Shown: positions 54,192 through 62,241, counted from the stretch's first letter. The stretch: DNA of 64,000 bases from an uncultured Bacteroidales bacterium (GCA_944325505.1 CALVAJ010000010.1:1-64000); one strand, 5' to 3'. A program made the numbers and translations. The notes: generated from the letters alone by a model not told the origin.

Positions 54192-55262
54192 TCATCTGAT
54201 TTCCACATTTACGGGGAGCGTACTCTCCGTTCCGAGCTGGTACACCGGCACGCGGCTCTGGAAAAGCACATTCATGCCATCCAGAAGCCGAACTGTACAT
54301 ATGGCAGGAATCCTGTATGTAACAAAACCGTTCTCCTTGCTCTTTTTGGATATTTTCTGCTCCTGGGACACTGACGGAGCCACCGGCTGCGGCACGATTT
54401 CGAGAATTAGAGGCTTGCCGGAAAGGTTGTCCGGAGGCAGAAGGCCTGCGGAATCGGAAATCCTGAAAGCCACATACAACTGGTTCTCCCTGTCGCTCTG
54501 AGGCACCACCTCAAAGGTCATTTTCTGGGTCCTGTATTCAGAGTATCCGGTAAACATCGACATATATTCCTTCTCCAGCCTCGTAAGCTCGGCCACCGCC
54601 GCCCCCATGGCCTCGCCGCTGTAAGTGGCATCGGTATCGCCGGTGACTATCTGGTAACGCTTCTCCCTGATATCGAAAATCATGGCAGCGGTCTCGGCAG
54701 CCTTTTTCTCCTCGGACTTCTCTACTATCACCTCCTGCCTGATGGCCACGCGGCTGTATGCAGACTCATGTTTCACATTCTGATAAAGGGTCGCGGATTC
54801 CGATGCGAGATTTGACGTCAGTCCGATTCCCGAAAAGTCTCCGGAAGCCGGAGCCGGGAATCTCCATGCCTGCGCATCCCCGAAGCTGCCGTCAGAGCCG
54901 GCGACAAGCCCCATGGATGTAAGCTTGAGGAACGCGGCCTCAAGCTTCCCGTCTCCCACATCAAGAATGAAACGGCGGCTGTGATCGGCCTCCGCATACG
55001 GAGTCATGCTTACCTTCGAAACCGTATAGGACTGGGAATCTTTCTGTCTTGCATCGATGCCGAGATACTTGGATGCATATTTTGCATAAGGTCCGGCGTA
55101 GAAATTCTCCTGGACAGCCTCCACTTCCAATACAAGCGACGTAGCCGGAAGGCTATAGGACAACACCCCCTGAGGGTCAGGCTGCGACTTGGTTTTCTGG
55201 GCATTCAATGCGATGCCGCAAAGCAACAACCCTGCACAAAGCACAGCTTTTCTGGTTTTCAT
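54192..55262 (-). CDS. DUF4831-family secreted protein
   Basis: 356 residues with a signal peptide ending ALNAQ. LSYSLPATSLVLEVEAVQENFYAGPYAKYASKYLG is the DUF4831 N-terminal signature; the rest is beta-rich with conserved RREVIVEK-like and YAFRI-type strands (VAFRISDSAGLLPPDNLSG). Found throughout Bacteroidales; function unknown. -7 box TATATTTG at 55315-55322, divergent from the POT gene. Confidence 0.88.
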   Translation of the reverse strand: MKTRKAVLCAGLLLCGIALNAQKTKSQPDPQGVLSYSLPATSLVLEVEAVQENFYAGPYAKYASKYLGIDARQKDSQSYTVSKVSMTPYAEADHSRRFILDVGDGKLEAAFLKLTSMGLVAGSDGSFGDAQAWRFPAPASGDFSGIGLTSNLASESATLYQNVKHESAYSRVAIRQEVIVEKSEEKKAAETAAMIFDIREKRYQIVTGDTDATYSGEAMGAAVAELTRLEKEYMSMFTGYSEYRTQKMTFEVVPQSDRENQLYVAFRISDSAGLLPPDNLSGKPLILEIVPQPVAPSVSQEQKISKKSKENGFVTYRIPAICTVRLLDGMNVLFQSRVPVYQLGTESTLPVNVEIR

Positions 55263-55314
55263 ACTGTCTGATTTAAATGGTTAATACTTGTTCTGCCATT
55301 CAGGCACAACTTAG

Positions 55315-55322
55315 CAAATATA
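55315..55322 (-). promoter_or_regulatory. -7 box TATATTTG for DUF4831 gene
   Basis: Minus-strand match 53 bases upstream of the start; the divergent POT box is 32 bases further on. Confidence 0.5.
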
Positions 55323-55354
55323 GAAAATTTTTACGATTTCTAACCATATTTTAT

Positions 55355-55362
55355 TACCTTTG
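55355..55362 (+). promoter_or_regulatory. -7 box TACCTTTG for POT transporter
   Basis: TACCTTTG overlaps the upstream in-frame TTG at 55360, so the real start is the ATG at 55414. Confidence 0.55.
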
Positions 55363-55413
55363 TCAGGCTTCAAACGCCACGGCACCGACAATAATTCAAA
55401 ACCCGATAAACTT

Positions 55414-57078
55414 ATGTTCAAAGGTCAACCAAAAGGGCTGTTCGCCCTCGCTCTCGCCAACACCGGTGAAAGGTTCGGATACTACACCATGCTGGCGATT
55501 TTCGTCCTGTTCATACAGGCAAAATTCGGATTTACGGCAGCAGAGTCCACGCAGATTTACGGCGGATTCCTGGCAGCCGTATATTTCATGCCTCTGATAG
55601 GAGGCTTCCTTGCCGACAGGATAGGTTTCGGCAAGTGCGTCACCATAGGATTTGCCGTCATGTTCCTCGGCTATCTGTGCCTTGCAATACCTACGGAAGC
55701 GAATACGATGGGAAAGGTCGCCATGTTCGGGGCTCTTGCGCTCATCGCTGCCGGAACGGGACTGTTTAAAGGCAACCTTCAGGTAATGGTCGGCAACCTG
55801 TACGACAGTCCGGAATACGCCTCCAAGAGGGACGCGGCATTCAGCCTTTTCTACATGGCCATCAATATCGGCGCAATGTTCGCCCCGACGGCAGCCAAGG
55901 CAGTGACCAACTTCTTTTTAGGAAAGTCAGGACTTGCATACAATGCCAATGTACCGGCTCTCGCCCACCAGTTCATCGACGGGACGATAACCCCCGAGAA
56001 CACCGAAAAGCTCACAAGCCTGATGGCTTCCATGCCGGGAGCATCCGGAATGGACCTTGCCGCATTCAGCCAGACTTACATAGAGAAGCTCTCGACCTCC
56101 TACAGCTACGGGTTCGGGGTAGCCTGCGTCTCCCTGATAGTCTCAGTACTCATATACTTTGCATGCCGCAGCTGGTTCAAACATGCGGATGTCAATGCCA
56201 AGCAGGCCAAGGCAGCCCATGTCAATGAGCCTGAGCTTACTCCGGCACAGACCAGAAGCCGTATCATCGCACTCATGCTCGTGTTTGCGGTAGTGATCTT
56301 CTTCTGGATGGCATTCCACCAGAACGGAGGCACGATGACCATCTTCGCCCGCGACTACACTGAAAATGTCGCGACAGGCTTCACCAGAATCGGTTTCAAC
56401 ATCGGATGTCTGGCTCTTATAGCGATTTCGATATACACACTGTTCGGTGCTTTCCAGTCAGAGACACGCAACGGCAAATTCTCATCAGGAATCGCTACAG
56501 CAGTACTCTGGGGAGCAGCATACTGGATCTACTCCGGAATGCCGGAGTCAGTATCCATCCAGCCATCTGATTTCCAGCAGTTCAACCCGTTCTACGTAGT
56601 TGCCCTCACGCCGGTGTCAATCGCCATATTCAGTGCGCTGGCAAAGAAAGGCAAAGAACCGTCCGCTCCGAGAAAAATCGGAATGGGAATGTTCGTGGCG
56701 GCACTCGGATTCCTTATCCTTGCAGTCGGCTCCATCGGACTTCAGTCTCCTAAGGAACTCGGCGGTACCGTCAGCCCGGACCTCGTCTCTCCGACATGGC
56801 TCATGAGCACATATCTCGTGCTGACTTTTGCCGAACTGCTGCTCTCTCCTATGGGTATATCTTTCGTATCCAAGGTAGCCCCTCCTAAATACAAAGGTGC
56901 GATGATGGGATGCTGGTTCGCCGCAACTGCTGTCGGCAACTACCTTACCTCTGTGCCGGGACTGCTCTGGAACAAGCTTCCTCTGTGGGGAGTATGGGCA
57001 ATACTTATCGCCCTGTGCCTCATCTCTTTCGTAGTCATTTTCTCCATCATGAAGAAAATCGAAAGCGCAACGGAATAG
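55414..57078 (+). CDS. POT-family proton-dependent oligopeptide transporter
   Basis: Inner-membrane MFS symporter of about 554 residues importing di/tripeptides. Start MFKGQPKGLFALALANTGERFGYYTMLAIF contains the POT helix 1 motif, but the first Glu of ExxERFxYY is Asn here (NTGERFGYY). Further on: YGGFLAAVYFMPLIGGFLADR and AALALIAAGTGLFKGN-like helix, FYMAINIGAMFAP (the FYxxINxG motif), and ELLLSPMGISFVSKVAP. About 14 hydrophobic spans. Element A follows the stop. Confidence 0.94.
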   Translation: MFKGQPKGLFALALANTGERFGYYTMLAIFVLFIQAKFGFTAAESTQIYGGFLAAVYFMPLIGGFLADRIGFGKCVTIGFAVMFLGYLCLAIPTEANTMGKVAMFGALALIAAGTGLFKGNLQVMVGNLYDSPEYASKRDAAFSLFYMAINIGAMFAPTAAKAVTNFFLGKSGLAYNANVPALAHQFIDGTITPENTEKLTSLMASMPGASGMDLAAFSQTYIEKLSTSYSYGFGVACVSLIVSVLIYFACRSWFKHADVNAKQAKAAHVNEPELTPAQTRSRIIALMLVFAVVIFFWMAFHQNGGTMTIFARDYTENVATGFTRIGFNIGCLALIAISIYTLFGAFQSETRNGKFSSGIATAVLWGAAYWIYSGMPESVSIQPSDFQQFNPFYVVALTPVSIAIFSALAKKGKEPSAPRKIGMGMFVAALGFLILAVGSIGLQSPKELGGTVSPDLVSPTWLMSTYLVLTFAELLLSPMGISFVSKVAPPKYKGAMMGCWFAATAVGNYLTSVPGLLWNKLPLWGVWAILIALCLISFVVIFSIMKKIESATE

Positions 57079-57102
57079 ACATTTTCCGCCCCGTACGGGG
57101 CT

Positions 57103-57225
57103 AAAGAAGGTGACTGAAAAGTGGTATTTCAAGGCTTGCGAAGAAAAGAAAACCGCAGTGTACTATCGTACATAAGGATTTTCGAATCAAGCGTAACGAA
57201 ACAACACTTTCAGTCACCTTTCTTT
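57103..57225 (+). ncRNA. Nested-palindrome element, copy A (candidate structured RNA / terminator)
   Basis: Arms of 21 nt (57103-57123 and 57205-57225) starting AAAGAAGGTGACTG and ending CAGTCACCTTTCTTT pair with one or two bulges. The core has GTATTTCAAGGCTTGCGAAG on the left and GAATCAAGCGTAACGAAAC on the right (GCTTG/CAAGC inner stem) and the apical TGTAC-TATC-GTACA hairpin. The 3' arm runs into TTTTATTCC, so it may also terminate the POT message. A separate 14-bp palindrome GCCCCGTACGGGGC precedes it (57088-57101). Confidence 0.65.
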
Positions 57226-57274
57226 TATTCCGGATTTTCTTGCTTTAGCCCTTCTCCGACTTCCGGGCGGTTTT

Positions 57275-57904
57275 CTACAGATACTTTCCGTGCCGCTTCC
57301 AATAGAAATAACCGTAGACCGCGACAGCAGTATAGACGGCATACAGCACCGTCATGAAATAAAGCCCCTGAGACAGGCACATCACCATGGTAAGGACATC
57401 CGCGGCTATCCAGAGAAGCCACTGCTGCAGATAGGACCGCCCCAGCCACCAGGTAGCGATGGCACTCAGCACCGCCACCGAAGCGTCCATGACCGACATG
57501 GAATCCTCCAGCAGGTCCATCAGCAGGACTAAAAGGACCGTTCCGATGACCAGGACCGCCAGGCTCCACCATACCGTTTTTACCGGGAGCCGGGTCAGAT
57601 GTACCGTCGCCGGACCTGCCTTGTCCTGTTCAGTATCCTCCTGATTCTTCTGAAAAGCGACCTTTGCCGCATCTTTCCTCCACTGATACAGGCCCCAGAA
57701 CGCTATAGCGAAATAGTAGACATTCAGCACGGACGAAGCATACAGTCCCTGGCTGAAAAACACATACACCGTCGCCGCGCTCGTCAGCATCCCCAGAATC
57801 CACATGACATTCTTCTGCCTCACCTCCAGCAGAACATATGCAATCCCTGTCACAAGGGAAAAAATCTCCCAGAGATTATCCGCGATATAATTCCATATTT
57901 CCAT
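57275..57904 (-). CDS. pnuC: PnuC-family nicotinamide riboside/mononucleotide transporter
   Basis: Inner-membrane facilitator of about 209 residues with seven hydrophobic spans. Seen: YVLLEVRQKNVMWILGMLTSAATVYVFF, YYFAIAFWGLYQWRK, and a C-terminal VLYAVYTAVAVYGYFYWKRHGK. It feeds NAD synthesis. The ATG at 57904 is chosen; the longer frame to 57976 runs into the 138-bp repeat. The NUDIX gene on the other side of the transposase also touches NAD metabolism, so the two were probably neighbours before the insertion. Confidence 0.93.
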   Translation of the reverse strand: MEIWNYIADNLWEIFSLVTGIAYVLLEVRQKNVMWILGMLTSAATVYVFFSQGLYASSVLNVYYFAIAFWGLYQWRKDAAKVAFQKNQEDTEQDKAGPATVHLTRLPVKTVWWSLAVLVIGTVLLVLLMDLLEDSMSVMDASVAVLSAIATWWLGRSYLQQWLLWIAADVLTMVMCLSQGLYFMTVLYAVYTAVAVYGYFYWKRHGKYL

Positions 57905-57936
57905 AACCCGAATTCTTCTCAACTTAAAAAATCGGT

Positions 57937-58074
57937 AAATATACGCAGAAGCCGAGAGGAATGGAAATGAATTCATTCAATTTCCATTTCCGAGGCGTGA
58001 ACCGTATAAATGGCCGGCAGGCCAAATATCGTAGAAGCCGGGAGCAGAACAAATGTATTTGCTATGCCGAGGCG
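57937..58074 (+). repeat. 138-bp direct repeat, left copy (REP-like palindromic units)
   Basis: Matches 59217-59354 at about 132 of 138 positions. It contains a long AT palindrome (GAATGGAAATGAATTCATT with AATTTCCATTTC), the word GTGAACCGTATAAATGGC and a small GGCC hairpin, then a second degenerate unit. It begins 33 bases upstream of pnuC and so forms its upstream region; the edge base pattern reads TATATTTA on the minus strand, one off the -7 consensus. Confidence 0.85.
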
Positions 58075-58082
58075 CAACCGGA

Positions 58083-58265
58083 ACCTTAGTATCGCGCCAT
58101 TTAAGATAATCCATTGATATACAAATATTTAACACGAAAACAAATTCTACTAAGGTATATTTAAACAGACCTTAGTTGACAGTCAGTTTTACGAATATCG
58201 GCAATATTATATTGACAATCAAATAATTGCCCGAAGTAGCAGAAAAATTCCGCATCTACTAAGGT
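58083..58265. repeat. Four inverted/direct ACTAAGGT words
   Basis: ACTAAGGT occurs at 58149 and 58258 and its complement ACCTTAGT at 58083 and 58169. The middle pair (58149-58176) can form an 8-bp perfect hairpin. The rest of 58075-58284 is AT-rich with no gene. These lie between the left 138-bp repeat and the transposase stop. Confidence 0.6.
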
Positions 58266-58284
58266 ACCGGAATTACCATAGATC

Positions 58285-59157
58285 TCAGATTCCCAACGCC
58301 CGCAGCATAGCTGCCTCAATCCCTGTCACCCTTGCCACCTGCAACACGGATGCCCCGTACCGTCTGCGGACTTCTTTGGCCAGCCTGAAACGGTCTTCAA
58401 TCCTGAGCATCGAATAACTGCGTACTGAAAACATTTCACTGCTCAGCGCATCCAGGGAAGCAGACAGCTCACTGTCCCTGTACCTGGTCTTCGAGATAGT
58501 TCCCGTGCCGATTTCGTACTCCATATCACTGTTCTTCGAAAGGTAGTACAGCAGCCTTTTGGGCGAGCGGTACATTTTTTCCACCTCGGCATATTCGACA
58601 TAGCTTCCGGGAAATATCATCCCGTCTTCCTGCAGCAGATAGTCATCCGGATATTTCAGCCTGGACCCCGGCAGCATTTTCTTTTCCCTGCTCCCGATAT
58701 CTGAAAACTTCCGCATTTTCTGCCTGAATACCTTACTGCCGAAATACAGCGATGCCGAACTCCATGGATATTCTCCCGGCATTACGGTAATTCCTGCCGC
58801 TACAGGATTCCGCATCACATACGCCATTACCGAGACCAGATATTCTGCATCTTCAACCGCTTTAATGCCGATCTCCGCCCCGTCCAGGCTGACGGAATGC
58901 CCTGCACGGCGGCCGAAACGGCGGCTCCGAAGGCGCTTGAACTGTCTTATGAAAGAAACGCACGAGCCTGCACTGCCTTTGAGAATAAAATGTACATGAT
59001 TGTCCATCAGGCAGAAACAATATACCTTCACTCCCGCAGACAACGAACAGGCAGGTATATCATTCATTCCGGCAATGAAATCCTCATCATCGGCAAACAT
59101 CAGGCTTTTGCTTAACCCGGCAGTAAATACATGATAAAAAATATCAGACCCTTCCAT
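58285..59157 (-). CDS. REP-associated tyrosine transposase (IS200/Y1-like, RAYT)
   Basis: HUH-type single-strand transposase of about 290 residues. The HUH motif is MDNHVHFIL (His54, His56), preceded by a YCFCL strand; the candidate catalytic Tyr is Tyr113 in MAYVMRNPVAAG, and EYPWSSASLYFG is the typical RAYT continuation. The C-terminal tail RRRYGASVLQVARVTGIEAA resembles a DNA-binding helix-turn-helix. Start MEGSDIFYHVFTAG at 59157; the ORF extends into the repeat at 59217 but that part is non-conserved. Flanked on both sides by 138-bp palindromic repeats and apparently intact. Confidence 0.9.
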   Translation of the reverse strand: MEGSDIFYHVFTAGLSKSLMFADDEDFIAGMNDIPACSLSAGVKVYCFCLMDNHVHFILKGSAGSCVSFIRQFKRLRSRRFGRRAGHSVSLDGAEIGIKAVEDAEYLVSVMAYVMRNPVAAGITVMPGEYPWSSASLYFGSKVFRQKMRKFSDIGSREKKMLPGSRLKYPDDYLLQEDGMIFPGSYVEYAEVEKMYRSPKRLLYYLSKNSDMEYEIGTGTISKTRYRDSELSASLDALSSEMFSVRSYSMLRIEDRFRLAKEVRRRYGASVLQVARVTGIEAAMLRALGI

Positions 59158-59216
59158 TCTCGCTCCCGCATTAAAATAAGCCGCAAGAAAGCGGCAACAA
59201 ACAATTTCCGAATGGC

Positions 59217-59354
59217 AAATATACGCAGAAGCCGAGAGAAATGGAAATGAATTCATTCAATTTCCATTTCCGAGGCGTGAACCGTATAAATGGCCGCCAG
59301 GCCAAATATCGTAGAAGCCGAGAGCAGAGCAAATTTATTTGCTATGCCAAGGCG
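59217..59354 (+). repeat. 138-bp direct repeat, right copy (REP-like palindromic units)
   Basis: Second copy of the repeat at 57937, offset 1280 bp, six mismatches by eye. It carries the perfect -7 box TATATTTG on the minus strand at 59216-59223, 59 bases upstream of the transposase start, so the repeat may supply the promoter. Confidence 0.85.
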
Positions 59355-59371
59355 TGAACCGTATAAATGGC
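59350..59371 (+). repeat. Third copy of the GTGAACCGTATAAATGGC unit
   Basis: Exactly repeats the word at 59273 after 77 bp, showing that the flank is a tandem of about 77-bp units with variable palindromes between. A GCGCTTTAGCG hairpin follows. The remaining bases to the NUDIX start (59372-59462) show nothing else. Confidence 0.75.
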
Positions 59372-59462
59372 GCTTTAGCGTCAAATATATGCAAAATATC
59401 CATATATTTGTCCGGCCCGGCCTATTCAGAAGCAGGGCAATGACAGAAAAAAACGGACCGAC

Positions 59463-60020
59463 ATGGAAAATGCAATTACAGAAGAAGGTAAATGGGAAGT
59501 GCTCGACAGTGAATATCTTTTCCGCCGGCCATGGCTGACTGTACGCCACGACAAGGTCAGACTCCCCGACGGACGTATCAATCCCGAATACTACATTCTC
59601 GAATACCCGGACTGGATAAACATCCTGGCCATAACGGAAAACGGTAAATTCGTATTCGAACGCCAGTACCGCCACGGGCTTGGGAAAACATGCTATGAAA
59701 TCCCGGCCGGAGTCATCGAAAAAGGAGAGACCCCGATTGAAGCCGCCCGCAGGGAACTTCTTGAAGAAACCGGGTACGGAGAAGGCGAATGGTCATCGCT
59801 CATGACCATCTCAGGCAATCCGAGTACGACCAGCAATCTCACACACTGCTTCCTGGCCAGGGGCGTAAAAAAAATCTCCGGCCAGCATCTCGATGCGACC
59901 GAAGACATAACCGTATGCCTGCTGGATGAATCCCAGGTAAAGGACCTGCTGGCGGGCGACCAGATCAGACAGGCGCTGATGGCGGCTCCGCTATGGAAAT
60001 ACTTCGCCGGCAAGCTGTAG
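59463..60020 (+). CDS. NUDIX hydrolase, ADP-ribose pyrophosphatase type
   Basis: 185 residues. The Nudix box is complete: G83 VIEKG E89 ... R97 E98 LL E101 E102 TG (AGVIEKGETPIEAARRELLE). The preceding YILEYPDWINILAITENG and the following SGNPSTTSNLTHCFLARG are typical of ADP-ribose pyrophosphatases, which recycle ADP-ribose released from NAD. Cytoplasmic. Convergent with fkp. Confidence 0.92.
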   Translation: MENAITEEGKWEVLDSEYLFRRPWLTVRHDKVRLPDGRINPEYYILEYPDWINILAITENGKFVFERQYRHGLGKTCYEIPAGVIEKGETPIEAARRELLEETGYGEGEWSSLMTISGNPSTTSNLTHCFLARGVKKISGQHLDATEDITVCLLDESQVKDLLAGDQIRQALMAAPLWKYFAGKL

Positions 60021-60090
60021 GTATTCAAACCGGGCCGCCGGAGAAATCCTCCCGTCCATATCACCGTAAAGTCCCGGACACGGACACCGC

Positions 60091-60696
60091 TTAAAGCACC
60101 TCTATCAGTTCGACAGTGAATATCAGGGCGCTGTACGGAGGGATGGATCCCGGAGCGCCATGCTCCCCATAGCCGAGGCCGTAAGGAATATAAAGTTCCC
60201 ACTTGGAGCCCTCCGGCATAAGCTGCAGAGCCTCTGTCCATCCGGCAATCACCTGATTGACACCGAAAACGGCAGCCTCTCCCCTGTCGTATGAACTGTC
60301 GAACTTGGTCCCGTCCACAAAAGTCCCGCAGTAGTGGCACCTTACCTTGTCCCTGAGACCCGGCTTGCGGCCTGTCCCTTCTGCCAGGACCTTATACTGC
60401 AGGCCGCTCGGCAGAGTGACCACGCCTTCCTTCTTTGCATTAGCCGCAAGGAATTCCTCCCCTTCTTTCTTCATGGCAGCCCCCATCGCGGCGGCCTCTG
60501 ACTTCTGCTTCTTCTCAAGCTCCGCGAAATACTTGTCCAGAAGGCCCGCAGCCTCCTCGAAAGACACTGCCGGCGTCCCGCCTGTCAGCACGGCCTTGAG
60601 CCCTGCAATGAAATCGTCGAATGCGACTTCCTTAATTCCGGATGAAACCATATTGTGGGCAATGCTCATGCCCAGAGCATAACTGTTCTTGTCCAT
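60091..60696 (-). CDS. FKBP-type peptidyl-prolyl isomerase
   Basis: 201 residues, no signal peptide (start MDKNSYALGMSIAHNMV), so cytoplasmic, FklB-like. Helical dimerisation part (1-95) ends KKQKSEAAAMGAAMKKEGEEFL; the FKBP domain (about 105-201) shows LPSGLQYKVLAEGTGRKP, VRCHYCGTFVDGTKFDSSYDRGE, VIAGWTEALQLMPEGSKWELYIP, YGEHGAPGSIPPYSALIFTVEL. -7 box TAATTTTG at 60718-60725. Confidence 0.95.
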   Translation of the reverse strand: MDKNSYALGMSIAHNMVSSGIKEVAFDDFIAGLKAVLTGGTPAVSFEEAAGLLDKYFAELEKKQKSEAAAMGAAMKKEGEEFLAANAKKEGVVTLPSGLQYKVLAEGTGRKPGLRDKVRCHYCGTFVDGTKFDSSYDRGEAAVFGVNQVIAGWTEALQLMPEGSKWELYIPYGLGYGEHGAPGSIPPYSALIFTVELIEVL

Positions 60697-60717
60697 AATT
60701 CATTAATTTAAACCGCG

Positions 60718-60725
60718 CAAAATTA
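60718..60725 (-). promoter_or_regulatory. -7 box TAATTTTG for FKBP gene
   Basis: Minus-strand match 22 bases upstream of the start, divergent from the Gfo/Idh promoter. Confidence 0.5.
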
Positions 60726-60822
60726 AGAAAATTTCCGTGATATACCGACATAAGGACAATCCGGACATAAACCCCATAACTTTTTTTTCATGTTTTCCGA
60801 ACAATTTTAAATTGATTTTTCC

Positions 60823-60830
60823 TATATTTG
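60823..60830 (+). promoter_or_regulatory. -7 box TATATTTG for Gfo/Idh-tatA cluster
   Basis: TATATTTG followed by a 40-nt A-rich leader to the ATG at 60879. It overlaps the in-frame start at 60828, which is therefore rejected. Confidence 0.6.
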
Positions 60831-60878
60831 TATGATTGTAATAAAAACAAGGAAAATAAATTTACATTACAAACGGAT

Positions 60879-61988
60879 ATGGAGAAAAGAATCAAAGCGG
60901 GGATAATAGGCTTCGGGAGGATGGGGGAATTCTATCTCAACGAAATGGAACGGAGCGGGGAATGGGAAGTAGCATACATATGTGACACATCGGAAGCATC
61001 CAGGAATTATGCATCAGAGACATACCCCGGCCATCGGGTGACAGGCGACTGCGATGAGATTTTCGCAGACAGCAGCATTGAAGCCGTCGTACTCACCACA
61101 CTGGCAGACGCCCGCATGGAACTCATCCGGAAAGCCATTGCAGCGGGAAAGCACATAATCGCCGAGAAACCATTGGCGGCATCTGTAGAAGACGAATGGA
61201 AAGTGGTGGAGATGGCTGAAAAATCCGATGTACTTACTACCGTAAACCTCTATCTCAGAAACTCCTGGTACCACAGCACTATCAAATCTTTCATAAAATC
61301 GGGAGAAATCGGAGAGCTTGCCATAATAAGAATATGCCACATGACACCGGGGCTGGCTCCGGGGGAAGGACACGAATACGAAGGCCCGGCATTCCATGAC
61401 TGCGGAATGCATTACGTGGACATTGCCAGATGGTACGCGGAATCGGAATTCAGGACCTGGCATGCACAGGGCATAAGAATGTGGGACTACAAGGATCCGT
61501 GGTGGATTCAGTGCCACGGGACGTTCGGAAACGGAATCGTCTACGACATCACCCAGGGATTCGTCTACGGGCAGCTGTCCAAGGATCAGACTCACAACTC
61601 ATACATCGACATCATCGGGACCAAAGGCATCGCACGCATGACGCATGACTTCAAGACGGCTACAGTCGAGTTGCGCGGAGTCACCCGGACGGAAACGATA
61701 AGCAAGTCCTTCGGAGGGAAAAACATAGATGTCCTTTGCCGGAAATTCGCAGCCGCCATCAGGGCTTCGAAGCCCGAGATGGACCTGCCGGGTTTCAGAG
61801 ACTCCGCCATAGCATCGGAATACGCATGGAAATTCATCGAAGACTCGCGCACCCATGACCTGCCCTCGATCGGGGACAGCGCCACACTCGAGCAGATCCG
61901 CGAGCGGAGAAGAAACATGAAAAACGGCTACGGACTCCTGACCAGGCACTCGGAACGCATCGATGATGCCGGAACGAACAGAAGATGA
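60879..61988 (+). CDS. Gfo/Idh/MocA-family oxidoreductase, cytoplasmic
   Basis: NAD(P)-dependent sugar-type dehydrogenase of about 369 residues. Rossmann start IKAGIIGFGRMGEFYLNEM, the EKP motif IIAEKPLAASVEDE, GEIGELAIIRI, and DCGMHYVDIARWY with the conserved His. No export signal. The substrate is unpredictable; it heads a cluster with tatA, a Tat-exported relative and a lipoprotein, a set often linked to glycoside breakdown in Bacteroidota. Confidence 0.93.
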   Translation: MEKRIKAGIIGFGRMGEFYLNEMERSGEWEVAYICDTSEASRNYASETYPGHRVTGDCDEIFADSSIEAVVLTTLADARMELIRKAIAAGKHIIAEKPLAASVEDEWKVVEMAEKSDVLTTVNLYLRNSWYHSTIKSFIKSGEIGELAIIRICHMTPGLAPGEGHEYEGPAFHDCGMHYVDIARWYAESEFRTWHAQGIRMWDYKDPWWIQCHGTFGNGIVYDITQGFVYGQLSKDQTHNSYIDIIGTKGIARMTHDFKTATVELRGVTRTETISKSFGGKNIDVLCRKFAAAIRASKPEMDLPGFRDSAIASEYAWKFIEDSRTHDLPSIGDSATLEQIRERRRNMKNGYGLLTRHSERIDDAGTNRR

Positions 61989-62052
61989 AACAAATCCGAT
62001 CAAATCAAACAAATAAACCGATCATAATTAATATTATAAAATAACTGACAAT

Positions 62053-62241
62053 ATGAACAATCTGCTTTTCTTAGGGAACCTTGGTGCCGGTGAAATCATA
62101 CTGATAGCACTGGTAATCATACTGCTTTTCGGCGCCAAAAAGATTCCCGAGCTTATGAAAGGCCTCGGGAAAGGAGTGCGGAGCTTCAAGGAAGGGATAA
62201 ACGATATCGAGAAGGATATCAACAAGGAAATTGAAAAATAA
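62053..62241 (+). CDS. tatA: Twin-arginine translocase subunit TatA/TatE
   Basis: 62 residues: one membrane helix (GEIILIALVIILLF), hinge with FGAKKIPELMKGLGKGVRSFKEG amphipathic helix start, then an acidic/basic tail. This is the pore-forming TatA family. No tatC is in the window. It sits 40 bases before a gene whose product has a twin-arginine signal, so coupling to that substrate is likely. Confidence 0.95.
   Translation: MNNLLFLGNLGAGEIILIALVIILLFGAKKIPELMKGLGKGVRSFKEGINDIEKDINKEIEK

Noticed and set aside
57088-57101. GCCCCGTACGGGGC palindrome as a regulator site
   Set aside because: It lies downstream of the POT gene, too short and with no promoter nearby; probably part of the 3' end structure.
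57905-57976. Extended N-terminus of PnuC (and likewise of the transposase at 59158-59256)
   Set aside because: Both extensions begin with the same residues MNSFPFLSASAY because they run into the two copies of the 138-bp repeat; neither belongs to the protein family.
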